Below, piece after piece: positions 1 to 8,069 of a stretch of DNA of 64,000 bases; position 1 is the first letter of the stretch; every line of letters begins with the position of its first letter. A model generated the notes under the pieces. The model saw nothing but the letters and a program-made list of their open reading frames with translations. It ran no database searches and was not told the origin of the DNA. Location of the stretch: assembly GCA_041175665.1 (NCBI GenBank), contig JBEDEM010000001.1:13138-77137 (forward strand), written 5' to 3'. The DNA is from UBA3064 sp016868095. Its GTDB lineage: Bacteria > Pseudomonadota > Gammaproteobacteria > Burkholderiales > Burkholderiaceae_E. A program made the position numbers and the translations under genes.

Positions 1-27
1 GGCGTGAGCACAAGTCGGTCGCATAAC

Positions 28-1485
28 CTACTTACCAATACAAAATCGACCAAAAATAGCGCCAAGCAAGTCTTCATCGCTCCAGGCTCCGACTATTTCA
101 GCCAAAGCCTGCTGCGCTAGCCTTAGCTCTTCTGCCATCAGGTCCGCTTGTCCTGTTGATGTCGTCCAGTGATCTTGAGCAAGCGCTAAGTGCCCCATGG
201 CCCGCTCAAGCGCTTTGACGTGGCGAAGCCTGGCCCAGACGGGTTCGCTACTTTGTCCTTCATCAACAAGTTGTTTTAAAACAGCTTGCATCAAAGCTTC
301 AAGTCCTTGAGCCTCTTTGGCTGAAACCGCAATCACCGGCCAAGTGGCTTCGAGCACATGATGGATTTGTTGTGTTGACGCCTGGCCTAACAAATCGATT
401 TTGTTCAGCACAACCAGCGTGGGTGGATCGATCCTTTGATCAGGGCTCGATCGACCGTGTGTGTTCCACCAGGCCATGGCATGGTTGCCTGCCTCGGCCA
501 TCAGCGCTCGAAGATCGGCTTGGGGCTTTAAGTCTTCGACGCTTATCACCAAAAGCACCGCCTGAGCATGTTGCGCACTTTCCCAACTACGCTCCATGCC
601 GCGTAATTCGATGCGCCCGGCCTGCGATGCATCGCGTATTCCTGCTGTGTCGGTTATTTCTATGAGTTGGCCCGCCCACTGAAAACGTTGGGTAATTCGA
701 TCGCGGGTCGTACCGGGCTCAGCATCCACTAAGGCGAGTTCTTCCCCCGCGAATGCATTAAGCAAGCTGCTTTTTCCTGCATTGGGCGGCCCGATTAAGG
801 CGAGGCTGAGTCCTTGTTGTAATTGAGCCCCCTGCTTCCAGGCTGGAAGTTGGCGCCGCATGGATGCAATCGCTTGATCAAATGCCGCGTCCAAACCCCA
901 TTCGGAGAGGCTCTCGACGGGCTCTTCAGGAAAGTCAAGCGCTGCTTCGACCAGAAGGCGCATATGTTGAACGGCCTCCAAATGCTGATGCACCTGCTTA
1001 GAAAACTCGCCTTGAAGCGAAGCCAAGGCAGCTTTGGCTTGGAGTCTGGTCGAAGCGGCAATTAAATCGGCAACGGCTTCTGCTTGGGCAAGATCCATAC
1101 GAGCATTTAAGAAAGCGCGTTCTGAAAACTCTCCTGGCTTTGCCAGGCGCATGCCCTCTGGCTTGCCATAATCCAGCAAAGCCTCCATCGCCCAGGCGAT
1201 TAGCGCAGGCGACCCATGGGTGTGGAACTCCAATAAATCTTCACCGGTAAAAGAATGCGGTGCGGGAAAAAAAATTGCTAAGACCTGATCGATCGCCTCG
1301 CCGCTTGGTGCCCTTAAGGTTCTAAGGCTCGCGCGGCGTGGCTCCAAGGACCAGGCAAGTCGTGCCAGAAGGCTTGCTGCTAAATCGCTACCTGAGACTC
1401 TTAAGACGGCAATCGCCGATAAGCCTTTTGCTGTGGCCTGGGCCAGAATCGGCACGGATTTGCTGGGCTTTTTGGAAGCGTTCAC
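28..1485 (-). CDS. mnmE: tRNA modification GTPase MnmE (TrmE)
   Basis: MnmE works with MnmG to place the (carboxymethyl)aminomethyl group on the wobble uridine (position 34) of certain tRNAs. The 485-residue protein has the N-terminal tetrahydrofolate-binding region, then a G domain inserted in a helical domain: G1 GPPNAGKS at 232-239, GTTRD at 258-262, DTAG at 279-282 and NKID at 361-364. It ends in FCIGK, so the essential C-terminal cysteine (about 482) is present. The assigned start is GTG at 1485; another in-frame GTG lies at 1455 and neither has a strong Shine-Dalgarno sequence. It is the last visible gene of the rpmH-rnpA-yidD-yidC run, which is the usual betaproteobacterial order. The length is normal for the family. 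Confidence 0.97.
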   Translation of the reverse strand: MNASKKPSKSVPILAQATAKGLSAIAVLRVSGSDLAASLLARLAWSLEPRRASLRTLRAPSGEAIDQVLAIFFPAPHSFTGEDLLEFHTHGSPALIAWAMEALLDYGKPEGMRLAKPGEFSERAFLNARMDLAQAEAVADLIAASTRLQAKAALASLQGEFSKQVHQHLEAVQHMRLLVEAALDFPEEPVESLSEWGLDAAFDQAIASMRRQLPAWKQGAQLQQGLSLALIGPPNAGKSSLLNAFAGEELALVDAEPGTTRDRITQRFQWAGQLIEITDTAGIRDASQAGRIELRGMERSWESAQHAQAVLLVISVEDLKPQADLRALMAEAGNHAMAWWNTHGRSSPDQRIDPPTLVVLNKIDLLGQASTQQIHHVLEATWPVIAVSAKEAQGLEALMQAVLKQLVDEGQSSEPVWARLRHVKALERAMGHLALAQDHWTTSTGQADLMAEELRLAQQALAEIVGAWSDEDLLGAIFGRFCIGK

Positions 1486-1524
1486 GAGGTCATTAAGCGA
1501 GCGTTGTAAACCGGCGGTGTTTGC

Positions 1525-2343
1525 CTATAGCCATAAAGAGGCCACCAAAGCCGCGTCTTGGGTGAGGGCAGCCTCATCGATCCGCTGCCTTAATTCTTTG
1601 CGGTCAACACAACGATAAGCGATTACCTCGCCGTCTTGATTAACAGGGACGAAACCTTTGGGCAAGCTTAAGGAATAAGCATACAAGCGTTCGCGTCGAA
1701 GATAAGGCCAAGCGGTTGTAAGGGCTTCAATACATTGAATATGTATGACCCTTAATGGCTTTAGTCCTTCGTTGTCGATGATTTGTTGCCGATTGTCTGG
1801 ATCCAGACCGGCCTCTTCCCAACATTCGCGCCAGAGGCAGGCTTCGATGCTTTCCCCAGCACTTAATCCACCAGCTACCATGTTATCGAGCATGCCTGGA
1901 TCGCTGTCTTTTGCCATCGACCGTTGCGCAAGCCACATCATCTCACCACCCGCCAGTAAACCATTGACGTGGACTGCCTCGGTCCAAAAACCCAAGTGTC
2001 TCGCAGCGACCCGCTCAAGCTTAAATTTCGCCTTTGTCGAGCCAGGAGCGTATAGATCAAAACACTCTTCGCGCCACGCGGGAAGCTTCCCCTCGCGATA
2101 CCAGCGAAACGCCAGCGCTTGAAAGTCGGCTTCGAGTTGACTACCCGCGCTCAGGGCAGGGTGAAAACAATAAGGCTGAAAGGGGCCCTTCGCGGGTAGC
2201 ACCAAACCGGCCTCAAGAAGATCCTCGACGTAGGCCGAAGGCACAAAAGCCATCGGTTCGAGTTCAAACTGCCAGCAAACAGCCTGAAAATCGCGATCGT
2301 GAATGCAAACCCGGCCGGTGTCAGCTGCGGCGCTCTTTGGCAC
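1525..2343 (-). CDS. Nudix hydrolase with N-terminal DUF4743-like region
   Basis: This is a predicted nucleoside-diphosphate-linked pyrophosphohydrolase; the substrate cannot be told. A complete Nudix box (G-x5-E-x7-RE-x2-EE-x-G-L) starts at GGLSAGE in the C-terminal half and ends at EEAGL. The N-terminal half resembles the DUF4743 region that precedes the Nudix fold in a plant and bacterial subgroup. The reading frame stays open to a TTG at 2355, but GTG at 2343 has TGAGG about seven bases upstream, so I chose it (272 residues). Either start overlaps the 3' end of yidC by 20-35 bases, so translation is probably coupled. It sits between yidC and mnmE, an insertion into an otherwise conserved run. 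No clear link to its neighbours' functions is visible. Confidence 0.85.
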   Translation of the reverse strand: MPKSAAADTGRVCIHDRDFQAVCWQFELEPMAFVPSAYVEDLLEAGLVLPAKGPFQPYCFHPALSAGSQLEADFQALAFRWYREGKLPAWREECFDLYAPGSTKAKFKLERVAARHLGFWTEAVHVNGLLAGGEMMWLAQRSMAKDSDPGMLDNMVAGGLSAGESIEACLWRECWEEAGLDPDNRQQIIDNEGLKPLRVIHIQCIEALTTAWPYLRRERLYAYSLSLPKGFVPVNQDGEVIAYRCVDRKELRQRIDEAALTQDAALVASLWL

Positions 2344-4096
2344 TTTGTGCCTCAATACGACGAGTAATCACCCATTGCTGCGCGATCGAGTACATATTGT
2401 TAACAAGCCAATACAGAACCAAACCCGAAGGGAAGAAGAAGAACATCACCGAAAACACGATCGGCATGATCATCATCAGCTTGGCCTGAACAGGATCGGG
2501 GGGCGTTGGATTGAGCTTGGTCTGGATAAACATCGTGACAGCCATCAAAATCGGCATCAAGCCGATCGGCACACCAAAATAAGTGCCAAATAAGGCATCT
2601 GGTGCAGCCAGATTGTCCAAATACAAAAAGGGTGCAAAACGCATTTCACTAGAGGCTAACAACACCCAGTAGAGCGCAATGAAAACTGGAATTTGCACCA
2701 CGATCGGCAAACAGCCTCCTAGCGGGTTGATCTTTTCCTCTTTGTAGAGTTCCATCATCGCTTGGTTCATCCGGATACGATCGTTGCCATAACGCTCCCT
2801 GATTGCCATCATCCGTGGTGTGACGGCTTTCATACGTGCCATCGACTTGTAACTTGCTGATTGCAATGGAAAAAACAAGGACTTGATGATCACAGTGAGC
2901 AGAATAATGGCCACACCCCAGTTATTGCTCAGGCTATGCATTTGCTCAAGTAGCCAAAAGATCGGCTTGGCAAACATCGACAACCAGCCATAGTCCACTG
3001 CTAAATCCAGACCAGGCGCAATCGCTGAGAGCATGCGCTGATCTTGCGGACCGACCAATAAGCGGGCGGTAGTGCTCAAGCTCGCTCCGGGGGCAAGCTC
3101 TGCAAAACGCTCAAGCGCGCCTACGCTGTAAAGCACCGGATTGCCTTCAACCCGCCTTGTGAAATATTCGCGTTGTCGTTGATCCTGGGGAAGCCAAGCA
3201 GCGATAAAGTGATGCTGAATCAGACCAAGCCAGCCATCGGAGGCTTGTTTGACATGGTCAGCCTTGCCTTTTTCGATGCTGGGGAAATCGACCTTTTGAA
3301 ATTTGCCCTGCTCGGTATAAACCACCGGGCCTGTGTACGTGCTGTAGAACTGTGACTCGCCCGCCGGGGGTTTGCTGTCACGCAACAATTGCCGATACGC
3401 AATTGGCGCCAAGGGACTTGTGCCCAAATTTTGTACGGTCTCTTCAATCTTAATGACATAGTCGTCGGGACCGAGTTGATAAAGACGCCTGACTTTTAGA
3501 TCGCCTTCGCTTGCCTCAATGACTAGGCGTCCGGCGCTTTGCTCAAGCAGTTGGAAGCTCGATTGATGGGTAGGAAATCGCTTTTCGGCTTGGGCACTAA
3601 TCCAGCCTTGTTGCGCAAGGTAGTGGTTTTGTCCCTCTTGGTTAAGCAAGACGACGTTTTTGCTTGGCTCGTTAAGCTCACGTTGCTTGAGCAATTCGCT
3701 TCGGACAATTTGACCACCCTCGGCAAGAATCGATACTTTTAAGACTTTGTTCTCAAGCGTCCATTGCTCTGCTTTTGCTTTCGACGCAGCATCGTTAGTA
3801 GATTTGTTGCTTGCTGATGCGCTTGCGGCTTGCTGGTTTGCCTGCTGGCCGTTTGTCGCCGCACCGGGGATTTGCGCCTTATCGGTCGGGGCTGTGGAAG
3901 GCCCCGCTTGGGGCACCTCATTCGATACTGGCTTTACTTCAGGCAATTGCGAATCTTTCGAAGCGCTGGTTGAACGCTCCTGTGGAGGCGCAAAAAAACC
4001 GGGCTGGCCCTGGTGACGTTGCCAGGCATCCCACAAAAAGAACAAGGACGAGAAAAAAATCACCCAAAGAATGGTGCGCTGGATTTGATGTTGCAT
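2321..4096 (-). CDS. yidC: Membrane protein insertase YidC
   Basis: YidC inserts and folds inner-membrane proteins, alone or with SecYEG. The 591-residue protein starts with a membrane anchor (about residues 8-25), has a low-complexity Ser/Ala/Gln/Pro linker to about residue 110, then the large periplasmic domain typical of Gram-negative YidC. The C-terminal 60-kDa inner-membrane core follows, starting around the NNWGVAIILLTV segment, with the remaining membrane helices and a short basic tail. The ATG at 4096 is the natural start. It lies 27 bases after yidD in the ribosomal protein L34 / RNase P operon, and its end overlaps the Nudix gene. Length and domain order are normal. Confidence 0.97.
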   Translation of the reverse strand: MQHQIQRTILWVIFFSSLFFLWDAWQRHQGQPGFFAPPQERSTSASKDSQLPEVKPVSNEVPQAGPSTAPTDKAQIPGAATNGQQANQQAASASASNKSTNDAASKAKAEQWTLENKVLKVSILAEGGQIVRSELLKQRELNEPSKNVVLLNQEGQNHYLAQQGWISAQAEKRFPTHQSSFQLLEQSAGRLVIEASEGDLKVRRLYQLGPDDYVIKIEETVQNLGTSPLAPIAYRQLLRDSKPPAGESQFYSTYTGPVVYTEQGKFQKVDFPSIEKGKADHVKQASDGWLGLIQHHFIAAWLPQDQRQREYFTRRVEGNPVLYSVGALERFAELAPGASLSTTARLLVGPQDQRMLSAIAPGLDLAVDYGWLSMFAKPIFWLLEQMHSLSNNWGVAIILLTVIIKSLFFPLQSASYKSMARMKAVTPRMMAIRERYGNDRIRMNQAMMELYKEEKINPLGGCLPIVVQIPVFIALYWVLLASSEMRFAPFLYLDNLAAPDALFGTYFGVPIGLMPILMAVTMFIQTKLNPTPPDPVQAKLMMIMPIVFSVMFFFFPSGLVLYWLVNNMYSIAQQWVITRRIEAQSAKERRS

Positions 4097-4123
4097 AGTG
4101 ATATCTACTAGGATCGGTAAAAG

Positions 4124-4483
4124 CTAAGGAGCCGCTTGCTCGCTGGCGCTTTTGTGTATCGGTCTTTGGTCAGCAGGCTTTGTACCACGACAAGCATATG
4201 CGTCCGGAACCTCATCGATACCCCCAGGGTGAAAAGGATGACATCTGCAAAGACGTTTAAGACTCAAATAAACACCTTTAGCCGTACCATGGCTTTGTAA
4301 CGCCTGTCTTGCATACTCCGAACAACTAGGCAAAAACCTGCACGATGGGCCAAGCACTGGGCGGATGCTGTATTCGTAGCCCCGGATGAGCATAAGACCA
4401 AGGCGCTGACCGCAATGATCCAAACCCTTGATGAGATTTCCCAGCTTCTTTGTCTTTGGATAAGGCTTATCAGCGCTTTTCAT
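4124..4483 (-). CDS. yidD: Membrane protein insertion efficiency factor YidD
   Basis: YidD is a small membrane-associated protein that helps YidC-dependent insertion. The family signature is clear: CRFLPSCSEYA in the middle and CRCHPFHPGG after it, including the conserved cysteines, with an amphipathic N-terminal helix before them. At 119 residues it is slightly longer than usual because of a polar tail. It starts 17 bases after rnpA ends and precedes yidC, the standard order. A frame-shifted longer reading frame covering 4470-4691 is a shadow. Confidence 0.95.
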   Translation of the reverse strand: MKSADKPYPKTKKLGNLIKGLDHCGQRLGLMLIRGYEYSIRPVLGPSCRFLPSCSEYARQALQSHGTAKGVYLSLKRLCRCHPFHPGGIDEVPDAYACRGTKPADQRPIHKSASEQAAP

Positions 4484-4500
4484 CGATCATGCCTGGCCGA

Positions 4501-4851
4501 TCAAATAAGCACCCAAAGCGCATCAAGGCTTTGGCGATAAAGCCGTTTACGTTGCGAGGTGCATAAGTGCTTAAGGCTGACCGCTGCAAGCTCGTCGAGC
4601 CGACGATCAAGGCGCAAAAGCCAAGCCGACCGACCACGGGCATGCGTATATCCACCATCGGCGAGCTTTGCGCGAAAACTCTCCCTGGCAAGGCGTCGCA
4701 AACGGTTTCTCTCGATCGCTAAGGGGACGATCCGTTTAGCAATGCTTATGCGAAGCTCTGTACTTGTACGCAGCGATTCGGTGTTGGCAATCCGATGCAA
4801 ACTCCACGGACCGCAGCGTGCAAGTCTTATCAGCCGATTGGCCGATGCCAT
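4501..4851 (-). CDS. rnpA: Ribonuclease P protein component
   Basis: RnpA binds the M1 RNA and helps RNase P cut the 5' leader from pre-tRNA. The 116-residue basic protein carries the RNR-type signature in the segment AIERNRLRRLARESFR (about residues 46-61), which contacts the RNA. It lies 31 bases downstream of rpmH on the same strand, as in nearly all bacteria, and must share the rpmH promoter. The ATG at 4851 gives a normal N terminus for the family. Confidence 0.96.
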   Translation of the reverse strand: MASANRLIRLARCGPWSLHRIANTESLRTSTELRISIAKRIVPLAIERNRLRRLARESFRAKLADGGYTHARGRSAWLLRLDRRLDELAAVSLKHLCTSQRKRLYRQSLDALWVLI

Positions 4852-4882
4852 CGTCGCTTCAATAAACTGGTCAAAAGCTTGC

Positions 4883-5017
4883 TTAGACCGCTAAACGCTT
4901 GCGACCTTTAGCGCGACGCGCGCGAATGACTGCTTTGCCGCCGCGCGTCTTCATGCGGACCAAGAAACCGTGCGTGCGTTTGCGGCGAGTGACCGAAGGC
5001 TGATAGGTGCGCTTCAT
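4883..5017 (-). CDS. rpmH: Large ribosomal subunit protein bL34
   Basis: This 44-residue protein was read by hand because it is short. It begins MKRTYQPSVTRRKRTHGFL and ends KGRKRLAV, which is the bL34 sequence pattern. It is very basic, as expected for a protein that binds 23S rRNA. It heads the minus-strand operon rpmH-rnpA-yidD-yidC-Nudix-mnmE. A good promoter lies at 5052-5081 and a short perfect hairpin at 5029-5047 falls in or next to its leader. Confidence 0.98.
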   Translation of the reverse strand: MKRTYQPSVTRRKRTHGFLVRMKTRGGKAVIRARRAKGRKRLAV

Positions 5018-5028
5018 GACAAATCCAT

Positions 5029-5047
5029 GGCTTTTGTGTGAAAAGCC
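5029..5047 (-). repeat. Perfect 7-bp inverted repeat at the rpmH leader
   Basis: GGCTTTT and AAAAGCC flank a five-base loop. The hairpin would lie at the extreme 5' end of the rpmH transcript and ends 11 bases before the start codon. It has no U run, so it is unlikely to be a terminator. It could stabilise the mRNA or affect translation; this is inference. Confidence 0.4.
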
Positions 5048-5051
5048 TTCG

Positions 5052-5081
5052 ATTACAACAAAAGAAAAGCGCTCTTGTCAA
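5052..5081 (-). promoter_or_regulatory. Sigma-70 promoter of the rpmH operon
   Basis: On the minus strand a perfect -35 TTGACA (5076-5081) is followed after 18 bases by TGTAAT (5052-5057), one change from consensus. Transcription should start near 5045, about 28 bases before the rpmH ATG. This fits a strong constitutive promoter for a ribosomal operon. Confidence 0.7.
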
Positions 5082-5153
5082 TTCGTTGGCGTCTAAGGCC
5101 GAGGTCTGTAGGCAAGGAAATCTTCCTTCAACCAGTTAAACTAACAAGTCATA

Positions 5154-5194
5154 TTGCCCTTCAAGTCCAAAGATGTTGCCCTTCAAGCCCAAAG
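5154..5194 (+). repeat. Two 19-bp direct repeats upstream of dnaA
   Basis: TTGCCCTTCAAGTCCAAAG at 5154-5172 and TTGCCCTTCAAGCCCAAAG at 5176-5194 differ by one base and are 22 bases apart start to start, about two helical turns. They lie 37-77 bases before the dnaA start codon. They do not match the DnaA-box consensus. They may be a binding site for a dnaA regulator or a simple duplication. Confidence 0.6.
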
Positions 5195-5230
5195 CGTCTA
5201 AAACCCAAAACGCCATCCAAGGAGCTAGGC

Positions 5231-6628
5231 GTGCTTGAGCAGTGGATGCGATGCATCGAGCAACTCGAACGGGAAATCTCGCCGCAACTCTTTAAGACCT
5301 GGATTAAACCGCTCGCCTATCTTGGCTATCAAGAAGAGGGTCACTGTCTTCGCATCGGTTGTCCTAACGCTTTTAAGCTCAATTGGATCAAACAACAATG
5401 GGGTCAAAGACTCGAAGAGCTTTTAAATGACGCAGCACCCAACAAGCCTGGGCTTGGCTTGCAGTTTGAGATCACTATCCCCCTTGATACGGTTCGAGAA
5501 GACGATGAAGTTCTGCAGTCGTCGAGCTCTACAACAGGCCACGGTTTAAGCAGCGCCGTTTCAAGCCCTATCGCAAGCAATCAAACGAACGAAGCCGCAA
5601 CGAATGAGCACTCAAGACTTAATCGCGATCTAAATTTTGATAATTTTGTAACTGGTAAATCAAACCAAATGGCTCGCGCTGCCGCCTTACAAGTGAGCCA
5701 ACGTCCTGGCCTGGAGTACAACCCCCTCTTTATTTACGGCGGCGTAGGCCTTGGCAAGACCCATCTGATGCACGCCGTGGGCAATGCCATCCGAGAACGC
5801 AGTCCAGGTGCAAGGCTTCGATATATTCATGCACAGGAATTCTTCGATGAGATGGTACGTGCTATCCAGCGTAAAAACTCTGAGGAAATGAGGGCTCAGT
5901 ATCAAAAGCTCGATTTGTTTTTGATTGACGATATCCAGTTTCTTTCCAATAAACCGCGAACCCAAGAGGAATTTTTTTACCTTTTTGAATCCTTATTCGC
6001 TGCGCGCAAGCAAATCATCGTTACCTGCGATACCTACCCAAAAGAAATGAGCGGTGTTGAGGATCGGCTGGTTTCAAGGTTTGACAGTGGCTTAATCGTC
6101 GCAATCGAGCCTCCTGATCTCGAAACGAGAACGGCTATTCTTCACCGTAAGGCAGAACTACGCCAAGTGGGCTTACCCGATGATGTTGCCTTCTTTGTTG
6201 CCAAAAACCTGCGCAGTAATGTCCGGGAACTTGAAGGCGCGCTCAACCGGCTTGTAGCGGCATCAACTTTCCGAGGACAGGCCATCACGCTCGAACTTGC
6301 AAAAGAAGCGCTACAAGACCTGCTCGACTTAAATCGGCCAGCTATTTCGGTTGAAAATATACAAAAGACCGTCTCAGACTATTACAAGCTTAAAGTTGCC
6401 GACATGTATTCCAAAAGGCGACCTGCACACATCGCATTAGCACGCCAGGTTGCTATGTATTTAGCCAAAGAACTCACACAAAAATCACTTCCTGAAATCG
6501 GTGAGCTCTTCGGGGGTCGCGATCACACCACGGTTTTACATGCCGTGCGCCGTATTACCGAACGTAGACAGCATGAAAACGAACTTAATCATGCGCTCAA
6601 AGTTCTTGAACAAACGCTCCGAAGCTAG
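5231..6628 (+). CDS. dnaA: Chromosomal replication initiator DnaA
   Basis: DnaA binds origin DnaA boxes, melts DNA and loads the helicase. The protein has the N-terminal interaction domain I (starting LEQWMRCIEQLE), a variable Ser/Thr/Asn-rich linker, an AAA+ domain with Walker A GGVGLGKT at 170-177 and Walker B LIDD at 231-234, and the C-terminal DNA-binding signature RDHTTVLHA at 430-438. The open frame continues upstream to 5075, but those residues do not resemble DnaA. GTG at 5231 has AAGGAG six to seven bases upstream and gives 465 residues, close to the E. coli length, so it is the better start. It runs divergently from rpmH and is followed by the candidate origin and dnaN. Confidence 0.98.
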   Translation: MLEQWMRCIEQLEREISPQLFKTWIKPLAYLGYQEEGHCLRIGCPNAFKLNWIKQQWGQRLEELLNDAAPNKPGLGLQFEITIPLDTVREDDEVLQSSSSTTGHGLSSAVSSPIASNQTNEAATNEHSRLNRDLNFDNFVTGKSNQMARAAALQVSQRPGLEYNPLFIYGGVGLGKTHLMHAVGNAIRERSPGARLRYIHAQEFFDEMVRAIQRKNSEEMRAQYQKLDLFLIDDIQFLSNKPRTQEEFFYLFESLFAARKQIIVTCDTYPKEMSGVEDRLVSRFDSGLIVAIEPPDLETRTAILHRKAELRQVGLPDDVAFFVAKNLRSNVRELEGALNRLVAASTFRGQAITLELAKEALQDLLDLNRPAISVENIQKTVSDYYKLKVADMYSKRRPAHIALARQVAMYLAKELTQKSLPEIGELFGGRDHTTVLHAVRRITERRQHENELNHALKVLEQTLRS

Positions 6629-6945
6629 ATCATGCAAGCCAGACCGCTCAAACCAACCCCTATGGGCTTTGCAGTGGATAAGCCTGTGAATTGGGGCCCC
6701 ATTAAGACTTCGACAAGTAGCGGGCATGTATGTATGACTCGGGAACAAATCGGCATCCTTGCCCCAAGCGTGAAAACTTATGCAAGCTTATACCCGCCCA
6801 AACGAGGTTTTATCCAGGCTTTATGACAGGGACAATCTGATGCTGCAGCAAGTGCTTAGACCACTTATCAACAACAAGCTATGACCTACATCAACAACAA
6901 CCATGTAATTTCTACAGAAAAGTTATAAGTTATTAGGAGAAACCC
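6629..6945. other. Candidate replication origin region between dnaA and dnaN
   Basis: This 317-bp stretch has no convincing gene. It holds two 8-of-9 matches to the DnaA box TTATNCACA: AGTGGATAA (minus orientation, 6673-6681) and TTATCAACA (6865-6873). Weaker 7-of-9 matches start at 6778, 6788 and 6810. The 3' part (about 6890-6940) is AT-richer and could be the unwinding element, and it also includes the dnaN ribosome binding site. The location next to dnaA fits many bacteria. No perfect box is present, so the call is tentative; the rpmH-dnaA gap is the alternative. Confidence 0.45.
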
Positions 6946-8052
6946 ATGGCGCTGGTTAAAGCATCTCGCGACGCCTTGCTCAAACCCTTACAGGTCGTAG
7001 CTGGCATTGTCGAAAAAAAGAACACCATGCCGATTCTGGCCAATGTTTTGATTCAAAAACAGGGCACCGAACTACGCTTTGTTGCTACCGATACAGAAAT
7101 GCAAATCAGCACCATCGCCCATCTTGGCGGCGATAGCGATGACATGGCCATCACTGTTTCAGCACGAAAAGTCATCGACGTACTTCGCGCTTTACCGGAT
7201 GCTAGCGAGGTAGCCTTATCGATTCAAGCACGCAAAGCAAGCATTACTGCCGGAAAGAGCCGCGTGTCTTTGCAAACCATGGCAGCCGAAGAGTTTCCTC
7301 AAGTTCTGGTCCAAGAGCTTTTTACAAACCGCTTAACAGTGCCGCAAAAGGCGTTCAAACATCTCTTAAGCATGGTGTCGTATGCCATGGCACAACAAGA
7401 CATCCGCTATTACCTAAACGGTCTTCTCTTAGTCACCGACGACAAAAAACTTAAGCTTGTTGCGACCGATGGACACCGTTTGGCCTATTGCGACATGGAT
7501 CTCGATGACTCGATGCCAAGGCAAGATCTTATCGTGCCAAGAAAAACTGTAGGCGAATGGATGCGCCTTCTACAAGATGTGGATGACCCCATATCGCTCG
7601 AGTTTGGCCAACAACGGTTGCGAGCAAGTTTTGGCGGTATTGAACTCGTTAGCAAATTAATCGAAGGGAAATTTCCTGACTACGAAAGGGTGATCCCACA
7701 AGGACTAGAGCGCGTTGCAAGCATCGATCGCGCATTATTTGCTTCAAGCTTACAACGTGCGTCGATTGTTACGACCGAGAAATTCAAAGGGGTTCGCTTA
7801 AGTTTTCAACACGATGCACTAACGATTCAAACCAATAATGCCGACCAAGAAGAAGCCGTCGATGAAATAGCGATGGACTATGCAGCGGAACCGACAGAGA
7901 TAGGCTTTAATGTTCAATATTTGCTTGAAGTCTTACAACATCTAAAAACCGATCAAGTTTGCATATCATTACGCGATGGTTCAGCAAGTGCTCTCATTAC
8001 GGTTCCCAACCATCCGAATTTCAAATATGTCGTGATGCCCATGCGCATTTAA
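6946..8052 (+). CDS. dnaN: DNA polymerase III beta subunit (sliding clamp)
   Basis: DnaN forms the ring clamp that tethers DNA polymerase III to its template. The 368-residue length is normal for the family and covers its three repeated clamp domains, with recognisable segments such as KNTMPILANVL near the N terminus, RYYLNGLLL and ATDGHRLAY in the middle and the C-terminal YVVMPMRI that lines the protein-binding pocket. The start has AGGAG six to seven bases before the ATG. It lies between the origin region and gyrB, 17 bases before gyrB, so the two are likely co-transcribed. Confidence 0.98.
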   Translation: MALVKASRDALLKPLQVVAGIVEKKNTMPILANVLIQKQGTELRFVATDTEMQISTIAHLGGDSDDMAITVSARKVIDVLRALPDASEVALSIQARKASITAGKSRVSLQTMAAEEFPQVLVQELFTNRLTVPQKAFKHLLSMVSYAMAQQDIRYYLNGLLLVTDDKKLKLVATDGHRLAYCDMDLDDSMPRQDLIVPRKTVGEWMRLLQDVDDPISLEFGQQRLRASFGGIELVSKLIEGKFPDYERVIPQGLERVASIDRALFASSLQRASIVTTEKFKGVRLSFQHDALTIQTNNADQEEAVDEIAMDYAAEPTEIGFNVQYLLEVLQHLKTDQVCISLRDGSASALITVPNHPNFKYVVMPMRI

Positions 8053-8069
8053 GGCTGAAAGAAGCACCT

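Noticed and set aside
5075..5230. N-terminal extension of dnaA
   Set aside because: The 52 extra residues do not match DnaA, and GTG at 5231 has a good AAGGAG Shine-Dalgarno.
6632..6826. A 64-residue ORF in the dnaA-dnaN gap
   Set aside because: It has no good ribosome binding site and no known family; the region fits an origin better.
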